13,774 nucleotides of DNA from Bacteroidota bacterium (GCA_023488865.1 JAMDDG010000418.1:1-13774); one strand, 5' to 3'; counted from the first letter of the stretch, positions 1 through 7,111 are shown. Notes: a model not told the origin generated them from the sequence alone. A program made the numbers and translations.

Positions 1-817
1 ATCCCAAGATGCGGCAGGCTTCTTTGGCTGTTTCGTAATCATAGTTCATGTTGTGATTATCCAGCCTTCCTTCAGCAAAAAATGCCCCTTTGCCTTTTAT
101 CGTATCCAGAATGATCATGGAAGGCCTGCATTTTTCATTTTTTGCCCGGTCAATTGCCATTTCCAGTTCCCTGAAATTGTGACCGTTTATCCGCTGAACA
201 AACCAACCGAATGAGAGCCATTTGGAATTTAGGTCTTCAATGTTCATCGTTTCGTGCACATACCCGTCGATTTGCATTTTGTTATAATCGGTAAATGCGA
301 TGAGGTTGTTTAGTTTGAAGTGGGCGGCGGCCATTGCACCTTCCCATATTTGACCTTCATTTGATTCGCCGTCCCCGATTATCAGGAATACATTTTTTTC
401 ACTTTTATTGATCCGGTTGGCCAATGCCAAACCGATTGCAGAAGAAATACCCTGCCCCAAAGAACCTGTTGTCATATCAATACCGGGGGTGCGGTTCATG
501 TCGCAATGGCTGGGTAGGTTTGTTCCGCCTACATTTAAGGTGTGAAGCCATTCTTTTGGGAAGTAACCCTTGTCGGCCAGGATACAGTATAGGGCAGGAC
601 CAGCATGTCCCTTGGAAAGCACCAGTTTGTCGCGCTCCTTCTTTTTGGGATCTTCGGGCGAAACATCCATGTATTTATAATAAAGGATCGTCAATACTTC
701 AACCACGGATAATGCACCTCCAATATGGCCTACTCCCAGGTATCCGATTTCATCAATGGTCATTTTTCGGATCTCATTTGCCTTCTCTTCAAGTTTCTTT
801 AATTCAATATCTTCCAT
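1..817 (-). CDS. Transketolase, N-terminal (TPP-binding) subunit, partial at its 3' end
   Basis: Thiamine-diphosphate-binding half of a two-subunit transketolase, which moves a two-carbon ketol unit from a ketose to an aldose in the cytoplasm. Reading the minus strand from ATG at 817 gives 272 codons without a stop, running off the left edge. Visible motifs are GVGHIGGA (about 28-35, with the substrate/TPP-site His31), SKGHAGPA (68-75), GSLGQG (118-123) and the TPP/metal motif beginning GDGESNEG (148-155) with the downstream Asn in TDYNKMQ. Split N-subunits usually have about 270-285 residues, so only a few codons are missing. The C-terminal subunit should lie just beyond position 1 on the same strand. 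The gene starts 67 nt after the DUF4867 gene. Its place behind two candidate isomerases, rather than beside pentose-phosphate genes, suggests a dedicated catabolic transketolase (inference). Family call is secure; substrate is unknown. Confidence 0.93.
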   Translation of the reverse strand, partial: MEDIELKKLEEKANEIRKMTIDEIGYLGVGHIGGALSVVEVLTILYYKYMDVSPEDPKKKERDKLVLSKGHAGPALYCILADKGYFPKEWLHTLNVGGTNLPSHCDMNRTPGIDMTTGSLGQGISSAIGLALANRINKSEKNVFLIIGDGESNEGQIWEGAMAAAHFKLNNLIAFTDYNKMQIDGYVHETMNIEDLNSKWLSFGWFVQRINGHNFRELEMAIDRAKNEKCRPSMIILDTIKGKGAFFAEGRLDNHNMNYDYETAKEACRILG

Positions 818-884
818 TTTACTTTAGTTTTTTGATGTTTATTTAATTTATCTTATTATCCCTGCCGTCAGTTGCCTTTTCGAC

Positions 885-1553
885 TCAGGAAATTTTAATT
901 TCAAGATTTTCCCCGATGATTCCGGGCCAAGCCCCTTTTTCAATAAGCGGTTTCCTGTCCGGATGGGCCAGCAGCCATTTGTTCCGGGCAAAAAGCAGCT
1001 TTTCTCCATGTTTAGCATTATCATTTTTCAGGGGTTCGTTTGTTCCCCGTGGCAATATCACGATGCATTTGAACCCTCCAGGATCAGTTTTGCAGGGACT
1101 AAAGTGCAGGGTAGTTTCATAAAGTTGTATGGCAGTATCTTTTGGCACAAAAAATGCCTCAACTTCATCTGATCTATACGTGTTGTCTTTGAGATTTTGC
1201 AATTTGCCCAACATCAAAACCATGTCTGTTACCGCGATATTAATTTCGCTGCCTAAATGGTACTCCAGTCCGTTCAGGGTTGAATTCCGTCCGTTGCAAT
1301 ACCCTATCTCGATGGGCATTTCGCCGTAAAACTGATCCGCCACGCTTTGTTTGACAGGAAATTGTTCAAGTTCCGGAACGGAAGCCTTGTAAATGTTTCC
1401 CTGGTCAGGTACCCCGGTCTCTTTCTCCAGATAGTCCGTTAAGTCGGAGAAATCGTAACCTGTGATTACTTTTCCGTAGGGAGCAAATGATCTATCGTGA
1501 ACTTCCCTGATCAATATCCGGTCATTTAATCCTGCTAACTCTTTGAGGTTCAT
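885..1553 (-). CDS. DUF4867 family protein (cupin-like, candidate sugar isomerase)
   Basis: A 222-residue cytoplasmic protein with no signal peptide or membrane segment, recognised as DUF4867 from the conserved blocks PIEIGYCNGRN (80-90), LNGLEYHLGSEIN (93-105), AFFVPKDTAIQLYETTLHFSPC (about 123-144), PRGTN and NKWLLAHP. The pattern Glu97-x-His99-x3-Glu103 followed by His140 resembles the metal-binding HxHx4-5E...H arrangement of cupin sugar isomerases such as KduI and D-lyxose isomerase, so a metal-dependent aldose/ketose isomerase role is inferred; I know of no firmly assigned activity. The ATG at 1553 is preceded by an AAAGGAAG Shine-Dalgarno-like stretch. It lies 24 nt downstream of the FucI-like gene and 67 nt upstream of the transketolase subunit, so all three are probably co-transcribed. 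Family call is good; function is a hypothesis. Confidence 0.85.
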   Translation of the reverse strand: MNLKELAGLNDRILIREVHDRSFAPYGKVITGYDFSDLTDYLEKETGVPDQGNIYKASVPELEQFPVKQSVADQFYGEMPIEIGYCNGRNSTLNGLEYHLGSEINIAVTDMVLMLGKLQNLKDNTYRSDEVEAFFVPKDTAIQLYETTLHFSPCKTDPGGFKCIVILPRGTNEPLKNDNAKHGEKLLFARNKWLLAHPDRKPLIEKGAWPGIIGENLEIKIS

Positions 1554-1577
1554 AAGATTCTTCCTTTCAGTTAATCC

Positions 1578-2912
1578 TCAATATTCCCAGAGGTCGATTT
1601 TTAAAAAGCCGCAGAGCTGACGTAGTTCTTCCACTATATCCCCGTAAGCCACCACAAAGTGAGGTTCCCAACCGTCAGTGATAAATTTGCCTACTTTTTC
1701 AGCGGATTTTCCGCCTTGAGGCCGGACCGTCACAGAGGTGCCAAAGAATTTCTGGGGTTCATCCAATGCTTCTGCTTTCATGACAAACAGGCGAAACCCG
1801 TGTTGGTCTTTCCCCAGGCGAAGGAGTGTGACTTCCCCTGCTTTTAAACCGAATTCCATGGTCGGGCCAATCTTGCGGTTGGGATGCACCCCTAATTTTG
1901 GGCCTTCCTGTTTTCTGGATAACGTAGTTGCTCCCGCTCCGCAATGCCAGAAAACAATTCCGTCACAGCTTTCGTCTATGGCAACCGGGTCTCCGAAATA
2001 AGTTGGGCCACCGGTCAGTTCTGAGCCGATGAACATACCAATAACCCCGGCAACATCAGTTTCACAGGAGGCTGCAACCCCACTGTCATTTAACAGGGAC
2101 AATACCGAACAAACAGGGGCGCCAAAATCGGTAAAAAAATCGGGCCAGCAGCGGGAAGCAATGGCCCCGACATTGTTTTCGTTGATAAAATCCTGGTAAG
2201 CTTTGCGTAAACGGCCATGCTTTTGAAGGTTTTCATCGGGAATTTTTTCCCACCCTTTGGAATGGCTTTTCAGTTCTGTAATTGAAGTAGTGAACTCATC
2301 AGGTGCATAGGCAGCAGCCCTTTTCATGATCCCAGATGCCTCAATATGTATGATCCGGGTACCCAGTTTCCCTGCCAATTGTGCTTCGTCAACCGCTCCG
2401 AATCCAAATCCTGCAGGCTGTGAACCAATCTGCCCGATGACTAAGTTCTTCAGTTTTTTTACCATCTCCAGGGCCTTTGTTGTCTGCTGGATTTTCTTGC
2501 TTACTTCAGGTTCATCCGGGTTACCGAATACAAACCGGAAGCCGCGTCCCTGCGTATAAAGGCTGTTCCCTGCCGAGAAAGCCCCCGTTAGTGAGTTCAG
2601 TTTCAGGCGCCCACCGTCGATGGAAGGCTCCCTTAGTGCCCAAATGATTACAGGGCAATCAAAACGTCTGGTCAACTCTGTAACAAAATCACCTCCGATA
2701 AAAGTGGTTGATTGATAGATGATCAGATCAGGCTGTTCAATTGTGTCGGCAAATTTGGACAACATCTCCGGTGAGGTTATCAACCCTTCCGGCCTGTTGA
2801 TGTTTCCATAGAGCCCCTCCAGCAATGTACAGGATTTTTTGAAATTCTCTTCGGCATCCGGCATTGAAAAAGTCAAGCGGGCCAAAGGGAAAAATACAAT
2901 ATTGAGATTCAT
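1578..2912 (-). CDS. L-fucose/L-arabinose isomerase-like sugar isomerase
   Basis: A 444-residue cytoplasmic protein of the FucI/AraA fold group, expected to interconvert an aldose and its ketose with Mn2+. It is shorter than classical FucI (about 590 residues). The central and C-terminal parts carry family-like blocks: SRCWPDF (253-259), CETDVAG (283-289), GGPTYFGDP (301-309), HCGAG (323-327) and WEPHFV (415-420). Glu284 and Asp308 are 24 residues apart, the same spacing as the E. coli FucI metal ligands Glu337 and Asp361, and His418 is a good candidate for the third ligand (FucI His528). This supports an active enzyme, not a degenerate one. It begins only 10 nt after the symporter stop and ends 24 nt before the DUF4867 gene. 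The true sugar is not readable from the sequence; fucose is only the family name. Confidence 0.85.
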   Translation of the reverse strand: MNLNIVFFPLARLTFSMPDAEENFKKSCTLLEGLYGNINRPEGLITSPEMLSKFADTIEQPDLIIYQSTTFIGGDFVTELTRRFDCPVIIWALREPSIDGGRLKLNSLTGAFSAGNSLYTQGRGFRFVFGNPDEPEVSKKIQQTTKALEMVKKLKNLVIGQIGSQPAGFGFGAVDEAQLAGKLGTRIIHIEASGIMKRAAAYAPDEFTTSITELKSHSKGWEKIPDENLQKHGRLRKAYQDFINENNVGAIASRCWPDFFTDFGAPVCSVLSLLNDSGVAASCETDVAGVIGMFIGSELTGGPTYFGDPVAIDESCDGIVFWHCGAGATTLSRKQEGPKLGVHPNRKIGPTMEFGLKAGEVTLLRLGKDQHGFRLFVMKAEALDEPQKFFGTSVTVRPQGGKSAEKVGKFITDGWEPHFVVAYGDIVEELRQLCGFLKIDLWEY

Positions 2913-2922
2913 CTATTTTATA

Positions 2923-4320
2923 TTAAGTTCTGCTTTCTGCTAATTTTCGTTCATTAAGTTCCACTACAATCTCGCTGAACCTCGAATCAGAGAGTTTATA
3001 GAAAAAACCCATGGTGATTATGGTGGTAACAGCCAGGGCTGCAGGGTAAATGAACATAAGCCCTTTGATACCGTTCAGCGCTTCTAAACTTTGAACGGCA
3101 TTGGGGACATAACCCACTGCAGCTAAGACGATTCCAGGGACAAAACCAGCAAATGCCTGTGACATTTTGCGGAAAAAGATAAAGAAGGAATACACCAACC
3201 CCTCAGACCGGTTGCCTGTTTTCCATTCCCCATATTCAACGGCATCGGACACAAGGGCCCAGTTTAAAGTATTGATAAAAGAAGTTCCGAAGAAAGCCAG
3301 ACAGGCAAAGAGAATAAAAGGGACCGGGCTTTTGGCAAAAAACCAAGCCATGATATCAGCAAATGCCCAGATAGCGCTGCCCAAAATATAAGTCGATTTC
3401 TTACCGATATGCCTGACAATAAACGGAACCATGGAAATCCCTATGAACACGCATCCAATGCTAAAAAACCCCATGTAGGGAACCAGTGAGATGTCATTTA
3501 AAGAGTACTGGCAATAATAGACCTGAACAGCCAGTTTAACATTAAAGGCTGAGAAGGTAAACAGGTTCACTAAGCTTAGGATCAACAAAGGCATATTCCT
3601 GAACAATGATTTATAATTGGAAAGAAGGGATACTTTAGCATTAGCCATTCCCTGCGGTTTTTTATACACATGCCGCTCCTTAATTCCGTGGTAGGAAAAC
3701 AGTTGAAAAATAAGTCCGAAAAATGCAAACACAGTTGCTGCAACAACATAGCCAGTTTGCATGCTATCAAATGCAGTAACTATAGGCATAAATGCAACTG
3801 TGGCTATCAATAGACCCGTATTGGCGCCTGCCCATCTGAAAGAGGCCAACTCTGAACGTTCGACCGAATCCTGGGTCATAGCTGGGATCATTGATCCGTA
3901 TGGAATATTGAAGATGCTGTAAATAGTGCCAAAAGCCATATACGTAGCAAATGCCCATATTGTCTTGCCTGTAAGACTAAATCCCGGGGTTGTGAAACTT
4001 ACGATAGTAATAAGGGCAAGCGGCAAAGCAGCATAAAGCATAAACGGCCTGAACTTGCCTCTTTTTCCTATTTTTTTCCGGCTGTCAATCCACGTTCCAA
4101 CCGTGACATCAGCAAAACCATCCCAGATTTTAGTCAACAGAAAAACCAATCCGGCAACGGCAGCGGGCAAGCCCAGGGAGTCGGTATAAAATTTAAGCAG
4201 GTAAATCTGACCCATATCAAACAACATGTTATTTCCTACATCCCCCAGGCCATATGAGAATTTTTCTTTAAAGGATATCCGTGCTGTACTTACGGCATTA
4301 TTTGTATTTTCTTGTTGCAT
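2923..4320 (-). CDS. GPH-family (MelB/XylP-like) sugar:cation symporter
   Basis: A 465-residue inner-membrane transporter of the glycoside-pentoside-hexuronide:cation symporter family, with about twelve hydrophobic segments. The N-terminal hallmark FSYGLGDVGNNMLFDMG (21-37) is followed by TKIWDGFADVTVGTWIDS (63-80) and the cytoplasmic loop KRGKFRP (86-92). Asp67 and Asp71 sit where MelB-type carriers have cation-site acidic residues. It most likely imports the monosaccharide or small glycoside released in the periplasm, using a Na+ or H+ gradient. ATG at 4320 has no clear Shine-Dalgarno, as is common in Bacteroidota. A strong hairpin lies 30 nt upstream, and the isomerase gene follows after 10 nt, so this gene heads the tight catabolic run. 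Family is certain; the solute is unknown. Confidence 0.93.
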   Translation of the reverse strand: MQQENTNNAVSTARISFKEKFSYGLGDVGNNMLFDMGQIYLLKFYTDSLGLPAAVAGLVFLLTKIWDGFADVTVGTWIDSRKKIGKRGKFRPFMLYAALPLALITIVSFTTPGFSLTGKTIWAFATYMAFGTIYSIFNIPYGSMIPAMTQDSVERSELASFRWAGANTGLLIATVAFMPIVTAFDSMQTGYVVAATVFAFFGLIFQLFSYHGIKERHVYKKPQGMANAKVSLLSNYKSLFRNMPLLILSLVNLFTFSAFNVKLAVQVYYCQYSLNDISLVPYMGFFSIGCVFIGISMVPFIVRHIGKKSTYILGSAIWAFADIMAWFFAKSPVPFILFACLAFFGTSFINTLNWALVSDAVEYGEWKTGNRSEGLVYSFFIFFRKMSQAFAGFVPGIVLAAVGYVPNAVQSLEALNGIKGLMFIYPAALAVTTIITMGFFYKLSDSRFSEIVVELNERKLAESRT

Positions 4321-4350
4321 TATATCATTTCAATAGGTTATGTTTATATA

Positions 4351-4382
4351 AACTAACCCCAACCGCCAGGCTGGGGTTAGTT
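4351..4382 (-). other. Strong intercistronic hairpin between the oxidoreductase and symporter genes
   Basis: A perfect 11-bp inverted repeat, AACTAACCCCA (4351-4361) against TGGGGTTAGTT (4372-4382), with a 10-nt loop. Read on the minus strand it is followed by TATATAAACA, not a run of U, so it is a poor intrinsic terminator. Only 30 nt separate it from the symporter ATG, too few for a separate promoter after a full stop. It is better read as an intra-operon attenuator, RNA-processing or mRNA-stability element (inference). Confidence 0.6.
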
Positions 4383-4464
4383 CCATTTATTTCAAGCCAG
4401 GGTTCAAACCCAATGCAATCAGATAGCGTATATCAGAAAAAAGAAGCAAGGATACTCGCGGGTT

Positions 4465-5661
4465 TTATCCCAATTCCTTGACATCAATTTGCCTTCTCTC
4501 TTTTGCTGAACGTACTGATGCCTCACATATCTGAACCGTTTGACGGGCTATATTTCCATCGGGATATGCTTTTTCTTTTCCGGCCAGTACCAGGGCGAAA
4601 TGTTTTAATTCCTGGATAACTCCTTCTCCTTCAGGATTTCCACCTGGAAGGGTTATTAACTCAGGTTTCAAAATTTCCCCTTGAAATGGAACGCCGTTTG
4701 GTTTACCATATTTAATGGAAATCTTTCCACTGCCCATTTGAACAGAACCATTTATCCCAAAGAAAGTATCAGCTGCTGCGGCCCCATAGTTATAGACATT
4801 GCTACCGTAGTTCATCAGTGCATCATTGGCATAGCGCACAAGTACGCCGGCATGGTCCATCGAATCCCTTTTACGAAGTGAGGGATTATTTACCCCCTGG
4901 ATACTGGAAACAGACAGCGGCTCGCTATCAAAAACCCAGTTGTTAACATCAATGATGTGAGCGCCCATTTCATATACCACTCCACCACTTTTACTTTGGT
5001 CCATTCTCCAGTAACCTACGCCTTTGGGATATTCATCAGGTTCAGGCACACGCCAGTCGCCCCTGTAATCGAATAAATCGGAATAGAGGATCTTCCCCAC
5101 TTGTTTTGTCCGAATGACCTCTACCAACTTCTTATAATCAACGGAATGCCGGCGTTGGGTACCAATCTGCAGTGATTTTTTGGTGCGTTTTACTGCATCA
5201 ATCATCAAATTACAATCGGCAACGGTCAAGGCCATAGGTTTCTCGCAAAACACATTTTTACCTGCTTCCAGTGCGGCAATAACATACTCTTTGTGCGTAT
5301 AGTTGGGGGTGATGATCGCTATGGCATCAATATCGTCCCGTTTGAACATCTGCTGCATATCAGCATAAAACTGTGGTTTGGGTCCGTTTTTGATCAATTC
5401 GGCCCGTTGCCCCATTTTATGTTCCACGATATCGCAGAGCGCAGCAATCTCGATATCCGGCACACTGTTTAACGCACCGATGATGGTTTTGCTTCTGTTA
5501 CCACATCCTACAATCCCTATTTTATACTTTTTACTTGAATTCGAATCCCCCGCAAAAAGGGGACGTGCGATGAGTTGACTGCTGGAAAGCGCAAGGCCTG
5601 CACTTGCGACACCGCCAATACCAATAAAATTCCGTCTCGAAAAATTTCTCTTGTCATTCAT
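4465..5661 (-). CDS. Tat-exported Gfo/Idh/MocA-family oxidoreductase
   Basis: A 398-residue NAD(P)-dependent oxidoreductase predicted to be exported already folded. The N-terminus has a twin-arginine signal (SRRNFI, Arg9-Arg10) followed by a hydrophobic stretch and a small-residue region to about residue 38. The Rossmann fold opens with KIGIVGCGNRS (47-57, glycines 49, 52, 54). CEKPMALT (139-146) holds the family EKP motif, and GGVVYEMGAHIID (227-238) supplies His235 and Asp238 of the usual catalytic region. Relatives in Bacteroidota oxidise sugars or glycosides, and some families on this fold (GH109, GH188) are NAD-dependent glycosidases, so a role in opening or modifying an imported glycoside is plausible. 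ATG at 5661 is fixed by an AGGAGG site 7 nt upstream. A LacI-type operator lies upstream. Fold and export are well supported; substrate is unknown. Confidence 0.9.
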   Translation of the reverse strand: MNDKRNFSRRNFIGIGGVASAGLALSSSQLIARPLFAGDSNSSKKYKIGIVGCGNRSKTIIGALNSVPDIEIAALCDIVEHKMGQRAELIKNGPKPQFYADMQQMFKRDDIDAIAIITPNYTHKEYVIAALEAGKNVFCEKPMALTVADCNLMIDAVKRTKKSLQIGTQRRHSVDYKKLVEVIRTKQVGKILYSDLFDYRGDWRVPEPDEYPKGVGYWRMDQSKSGGVVYEMGAHIIDVNNWVFDSEPLSVSSIQGVNNPSLRKRDSMDHAGVLVRYANDALMNYGSNVYNYGAAAADTFFGINGSVQMGSGKISIKYGKPNGVPFQGEILKPELITLPGGNPEGEGVIQELKHFALVLAGKEKAYPDGNIARQTVQICEASVRSAKERRQIDVKELG

Positions 5662-5668
5662 AAAATTT

Positions 5669-5674
5669 CCTCCT
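5669..5674 (-). promoter_or_regulatory. Canonical Shine-Dalgarno of the oxidoreductase gene
   Basis: AGGAGG on the minus strand, 7 nt before ATG 5661. It stands out because the susC, susD, lacI and symporter starts have no such site, in line with weak Shine-Dalgarno use in Bacteroidota. It fixes this start and predicts relatively strong translation. Confidence 0.8.
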
Positions 5675-5815
5675 AATTCATTAAGTTATTAAAATCTGCT
5701 TGGTAATATTATTTAATTTATCACTAATCTGTAAACAAGCTTTGTTCATTTTTTAAAAATTAAAATAATCTGGTACATCAAATACTGACTCTACTTTACC
5801 ATAATTATGCACCTC

Positions 5816-5835
5816 AAGCTAAACCGGTTTAGCTT
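5816..5835. promoter_or_regulatory. LacI-type operator upstream of the oxidoreductase gene (20-bp perfect palindrome)
   Basis: Arms AAGCTAAACC and GGTTTAGCTT form a perfect 20-bp palindrome with the central CG typical of LacI-family operators. It starts 15 nt after the lacI stop codon and lies about 155 nt before the gfo start. It shares the TAAACCGGTTTA core with sites before lacI and susC, so the local LacI-family protein is the likely ligand. I could not place a convincing promoter for gfo beside it; the nearest match is a CTTG just downstream on the minus strand. Confidence 0.85.
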
Positions 5836-5850
5836 TTAACAAAAATTTTT

Positions 5851-6852
5851 TCAATTAAGCGCGTTCGACAACGAGATCTCATAGCCTATTTTATCTTCTA
5901 TTTCTGTCTTGTTATTCATCTCGTTTAACAAAATATTCACAGCTTTACGGCCCATTTCGTCAAGAGGTATCCTGGCAACATACATTGTAGGGGCCAAAGT
6001 ATCAAAAATCGGATTTCGGTGGATACAGGCAAGTCCATATTGACTTATAGGTATATTTTTCTTTATAAAATACAAGATGGTTTCGAGGGCCAGATAGTGG
6101 GTTGTAAAATAGAACCCATCTATATCCGGAACTTTTTCCAGGATATTGTCCAATACTTCTATAATGTTGTTTGCATAATCGTTTCTCTTAACTTCGCAAT
6201 ACAAATTTTCATCAAAGGGAATTTTTGCCTCTTTTAATGCCTTTTTGTATCCCTCGTTTCTTAAAGTTATTGCTGTAATGTGAGTATCGGTAGTGATCAA
6301 TGCAATCTTTTTCTTCCCCTGACCGATCAACTTATTCACCAGAACGAAACTGGTTTCAACGTCATCAATTACAACATAGTTGGTTTTTATATCGGGATAA
6401 TAACGGTCTACCAACACGAAAGGGAAATTTTCCTTCAACAGGGACTTCAACTCTTGTCCGCAATATTCCGTAGGCGCAAGAATCAGGCCATCTACCTGTT
6501 TTGTTTTTAACATCCGGATCATTTTGACCTCTTGCAAAACATCTCTTTCGGAACTGCATATAGTCAATATATAGCCACTTTTTTTTGCTTCAACTTCGAA
6601 CTCTTTAACTAATTCTGCATAAAATATATCTCCAATAGAGGGAACAATTACTCCAATTGTGTTGCTTATCCCGGTATACAAACTTCTGGCCAATAAATTT
6701 GGTTGGTAACCTTTCTCTTCAACGTACGCTAAGATTTTTTTTTGCGTACTGGCGCTTATCCCTTTTGAAGTACCAATACCAGACAGGACAAACGAGACGG
6801 TAGTCTTTGACACCTTCAAATCTTTTGCTATATCTTTTATGGTAACCTTCAC
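5851..6852 (-). CDS. LacI-family transcriptional regulator
   Basis: A 333-residue cytoplasmic DNA-binding regulator. Residues 3-23 (VTIKDIAKDLKVSKTTVSFVL) form the LacI helix-turn-helix, residues 51-61 (PNLLARSLYTG) the hinge, and the rest a periplasmic-binding-protein-like effector domain beginning NTIGVIVPSIGDIFYAEL (64-81). The start is GTG at 6852; an in-frame stop 18 nt upstream and the correct HTH spacing rule out a longer form. It has its own promoter (-7 at 6886-6893, -33 at 6913-6916) with an operator directly upstream, so autoregulation is likely. Copies of the same operator before gfo and susC make it the probable local regulator of uptake and catabolism. The inducer cannot be read from the sequence, though a sugar or early intermediate of this pathway is expected. 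Confidence 0.95.
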   Translation of the reverse strand: MKVTIKDIAKDLKVSKTTVSFVLSGIGTSKGISASTQKKILAYVEEKGYQPNLLARSLYTGISNTIGVIVPSIGDIFYAELVKEFEVEAKKSGYILTICSSERDVLQEVKMIRMLKTKQVDGLILAPTEYCGQELKSLLKENFPFVLVDRYYPDIKTNYVVIDDVETSFVLVNKLIGQGKKKIALITTDTHITAITLRNEGYKKALKEAKIPFDENLYCEVKRNDYANNIIEVLDNILEKVPDIDGFYFTTHYLALETILYFIKKNIPISQYGLACIHRNPIFDTLAPTMYVARIPLDEMGRKAVNILLNEMNNKTEIEDKIGYEISLSNALN

Positions 6853-6885
6853 AAGTTTAAAAGTACTTCTTTAATCTTTTGATCA

Positions 6886-6916
6886 CAAATAAATGTGTTA
6901 TTTTTTAAACCACAAA
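6886..6916 (-). promoter_or_regulatory. Bacteroidota-type promoter of the lacI gene
   Basis: On the minus strand TTTG (plus 6913-6916) is followed after exactly 19 nt by TTTATTTG (plus 6886-6893), which matches the -7 consensus TAnnTTTG at five of six defined positions. The predicted transcript start is near 6879, giving a leader of about 26 nt before the GTG. The operator core at 6920-6931 ends 3 nt upstream of the -33 box. Confidence 0.65.
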
Positions 6917-6956
6917 ACCTAAACCGGTTTAAATTATAAAATAAAACATTTTTTTA
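6901..6956 (-). repeat. Promoter/operator module copy 1 (matches 12686-12741)
   Basis: By hand alignment this 56-bp stretch matches 12686-12741 at 45 of 56 positions without gaps. It covers the upstream A/T tract, the operator and the -33 region, so the lacI and susC promoters appear to share a duplicated or co-evolved control module. Confidence 0.7.
6920..6931. promoter_or_regulatory. LacI-type operator upstream of lacI
   Basis: TAAACCGGTTTA, a perfect 12-bp palindrome identical in core to the sites at 5820-5831 and 12450-12461. It lies just upstream of the lacI -33 box, which suggests autoregulation. Confidence 0.8.
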
Positions 6957-7016
6957 TGAATTGAAAATAAGAGGAACCGCTCTGCATCCCGATGTACTGC
7001 CATGTATTGGGGTATT

Positions 7017-7064
7017 TTTTCTTCAATCTCAGCTCCTCTTGAGAAGAGCCGAGAGTGAAGAAAA
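7017..7064. other. Long imperfect hairpin in the susD-lacI intergenic region
   Basis: Arms starting TTTTCTTCA (7017-7025) and ending TGAAGAAAA (7056-7064) pair perfectly, then continue inward as 4 bp, 4 bp and 3 bp separated by single mismatches, for about 20 pairs. It lies 48-95 nt after the susD stop. Neither strand gives a U-tract after the stem, so it is not a standard terminator. It may protect or process the 3' end of the susCD transcript (inference). A run of U (about 7079-7086 on the minus strand) precedes it but follows only a very weak stem. Confidence 0.5.
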
Positions 7065-7111
7065 TTGTGGTTATTCTGAAAAAAAATTGTAAATTACTCC
7101 TTTTGAGTCCC

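Noticed and set aside
424..846. 140-residue open frame on the plus strand
   Set aside because: It lies antisense to the transketolase subunit, whose motifs are clear, and has no protein-like features of its own.
4400..4411. GGGTTCAAACCC resembling a tRNA T-arm, perhaps a tRNA remnant or attachment site
   Set aside because: No other tRNA arms, no CCA end, no integrase and no matching repeat nearby; treated as chance.
5675..5815. A promoter for the oxidoreductase gene
   Set aside because: No TTTG-N19-21-TAnnTTTG pair with acceptable matches was found between the operator and the start, so none is annotated although one is expected.
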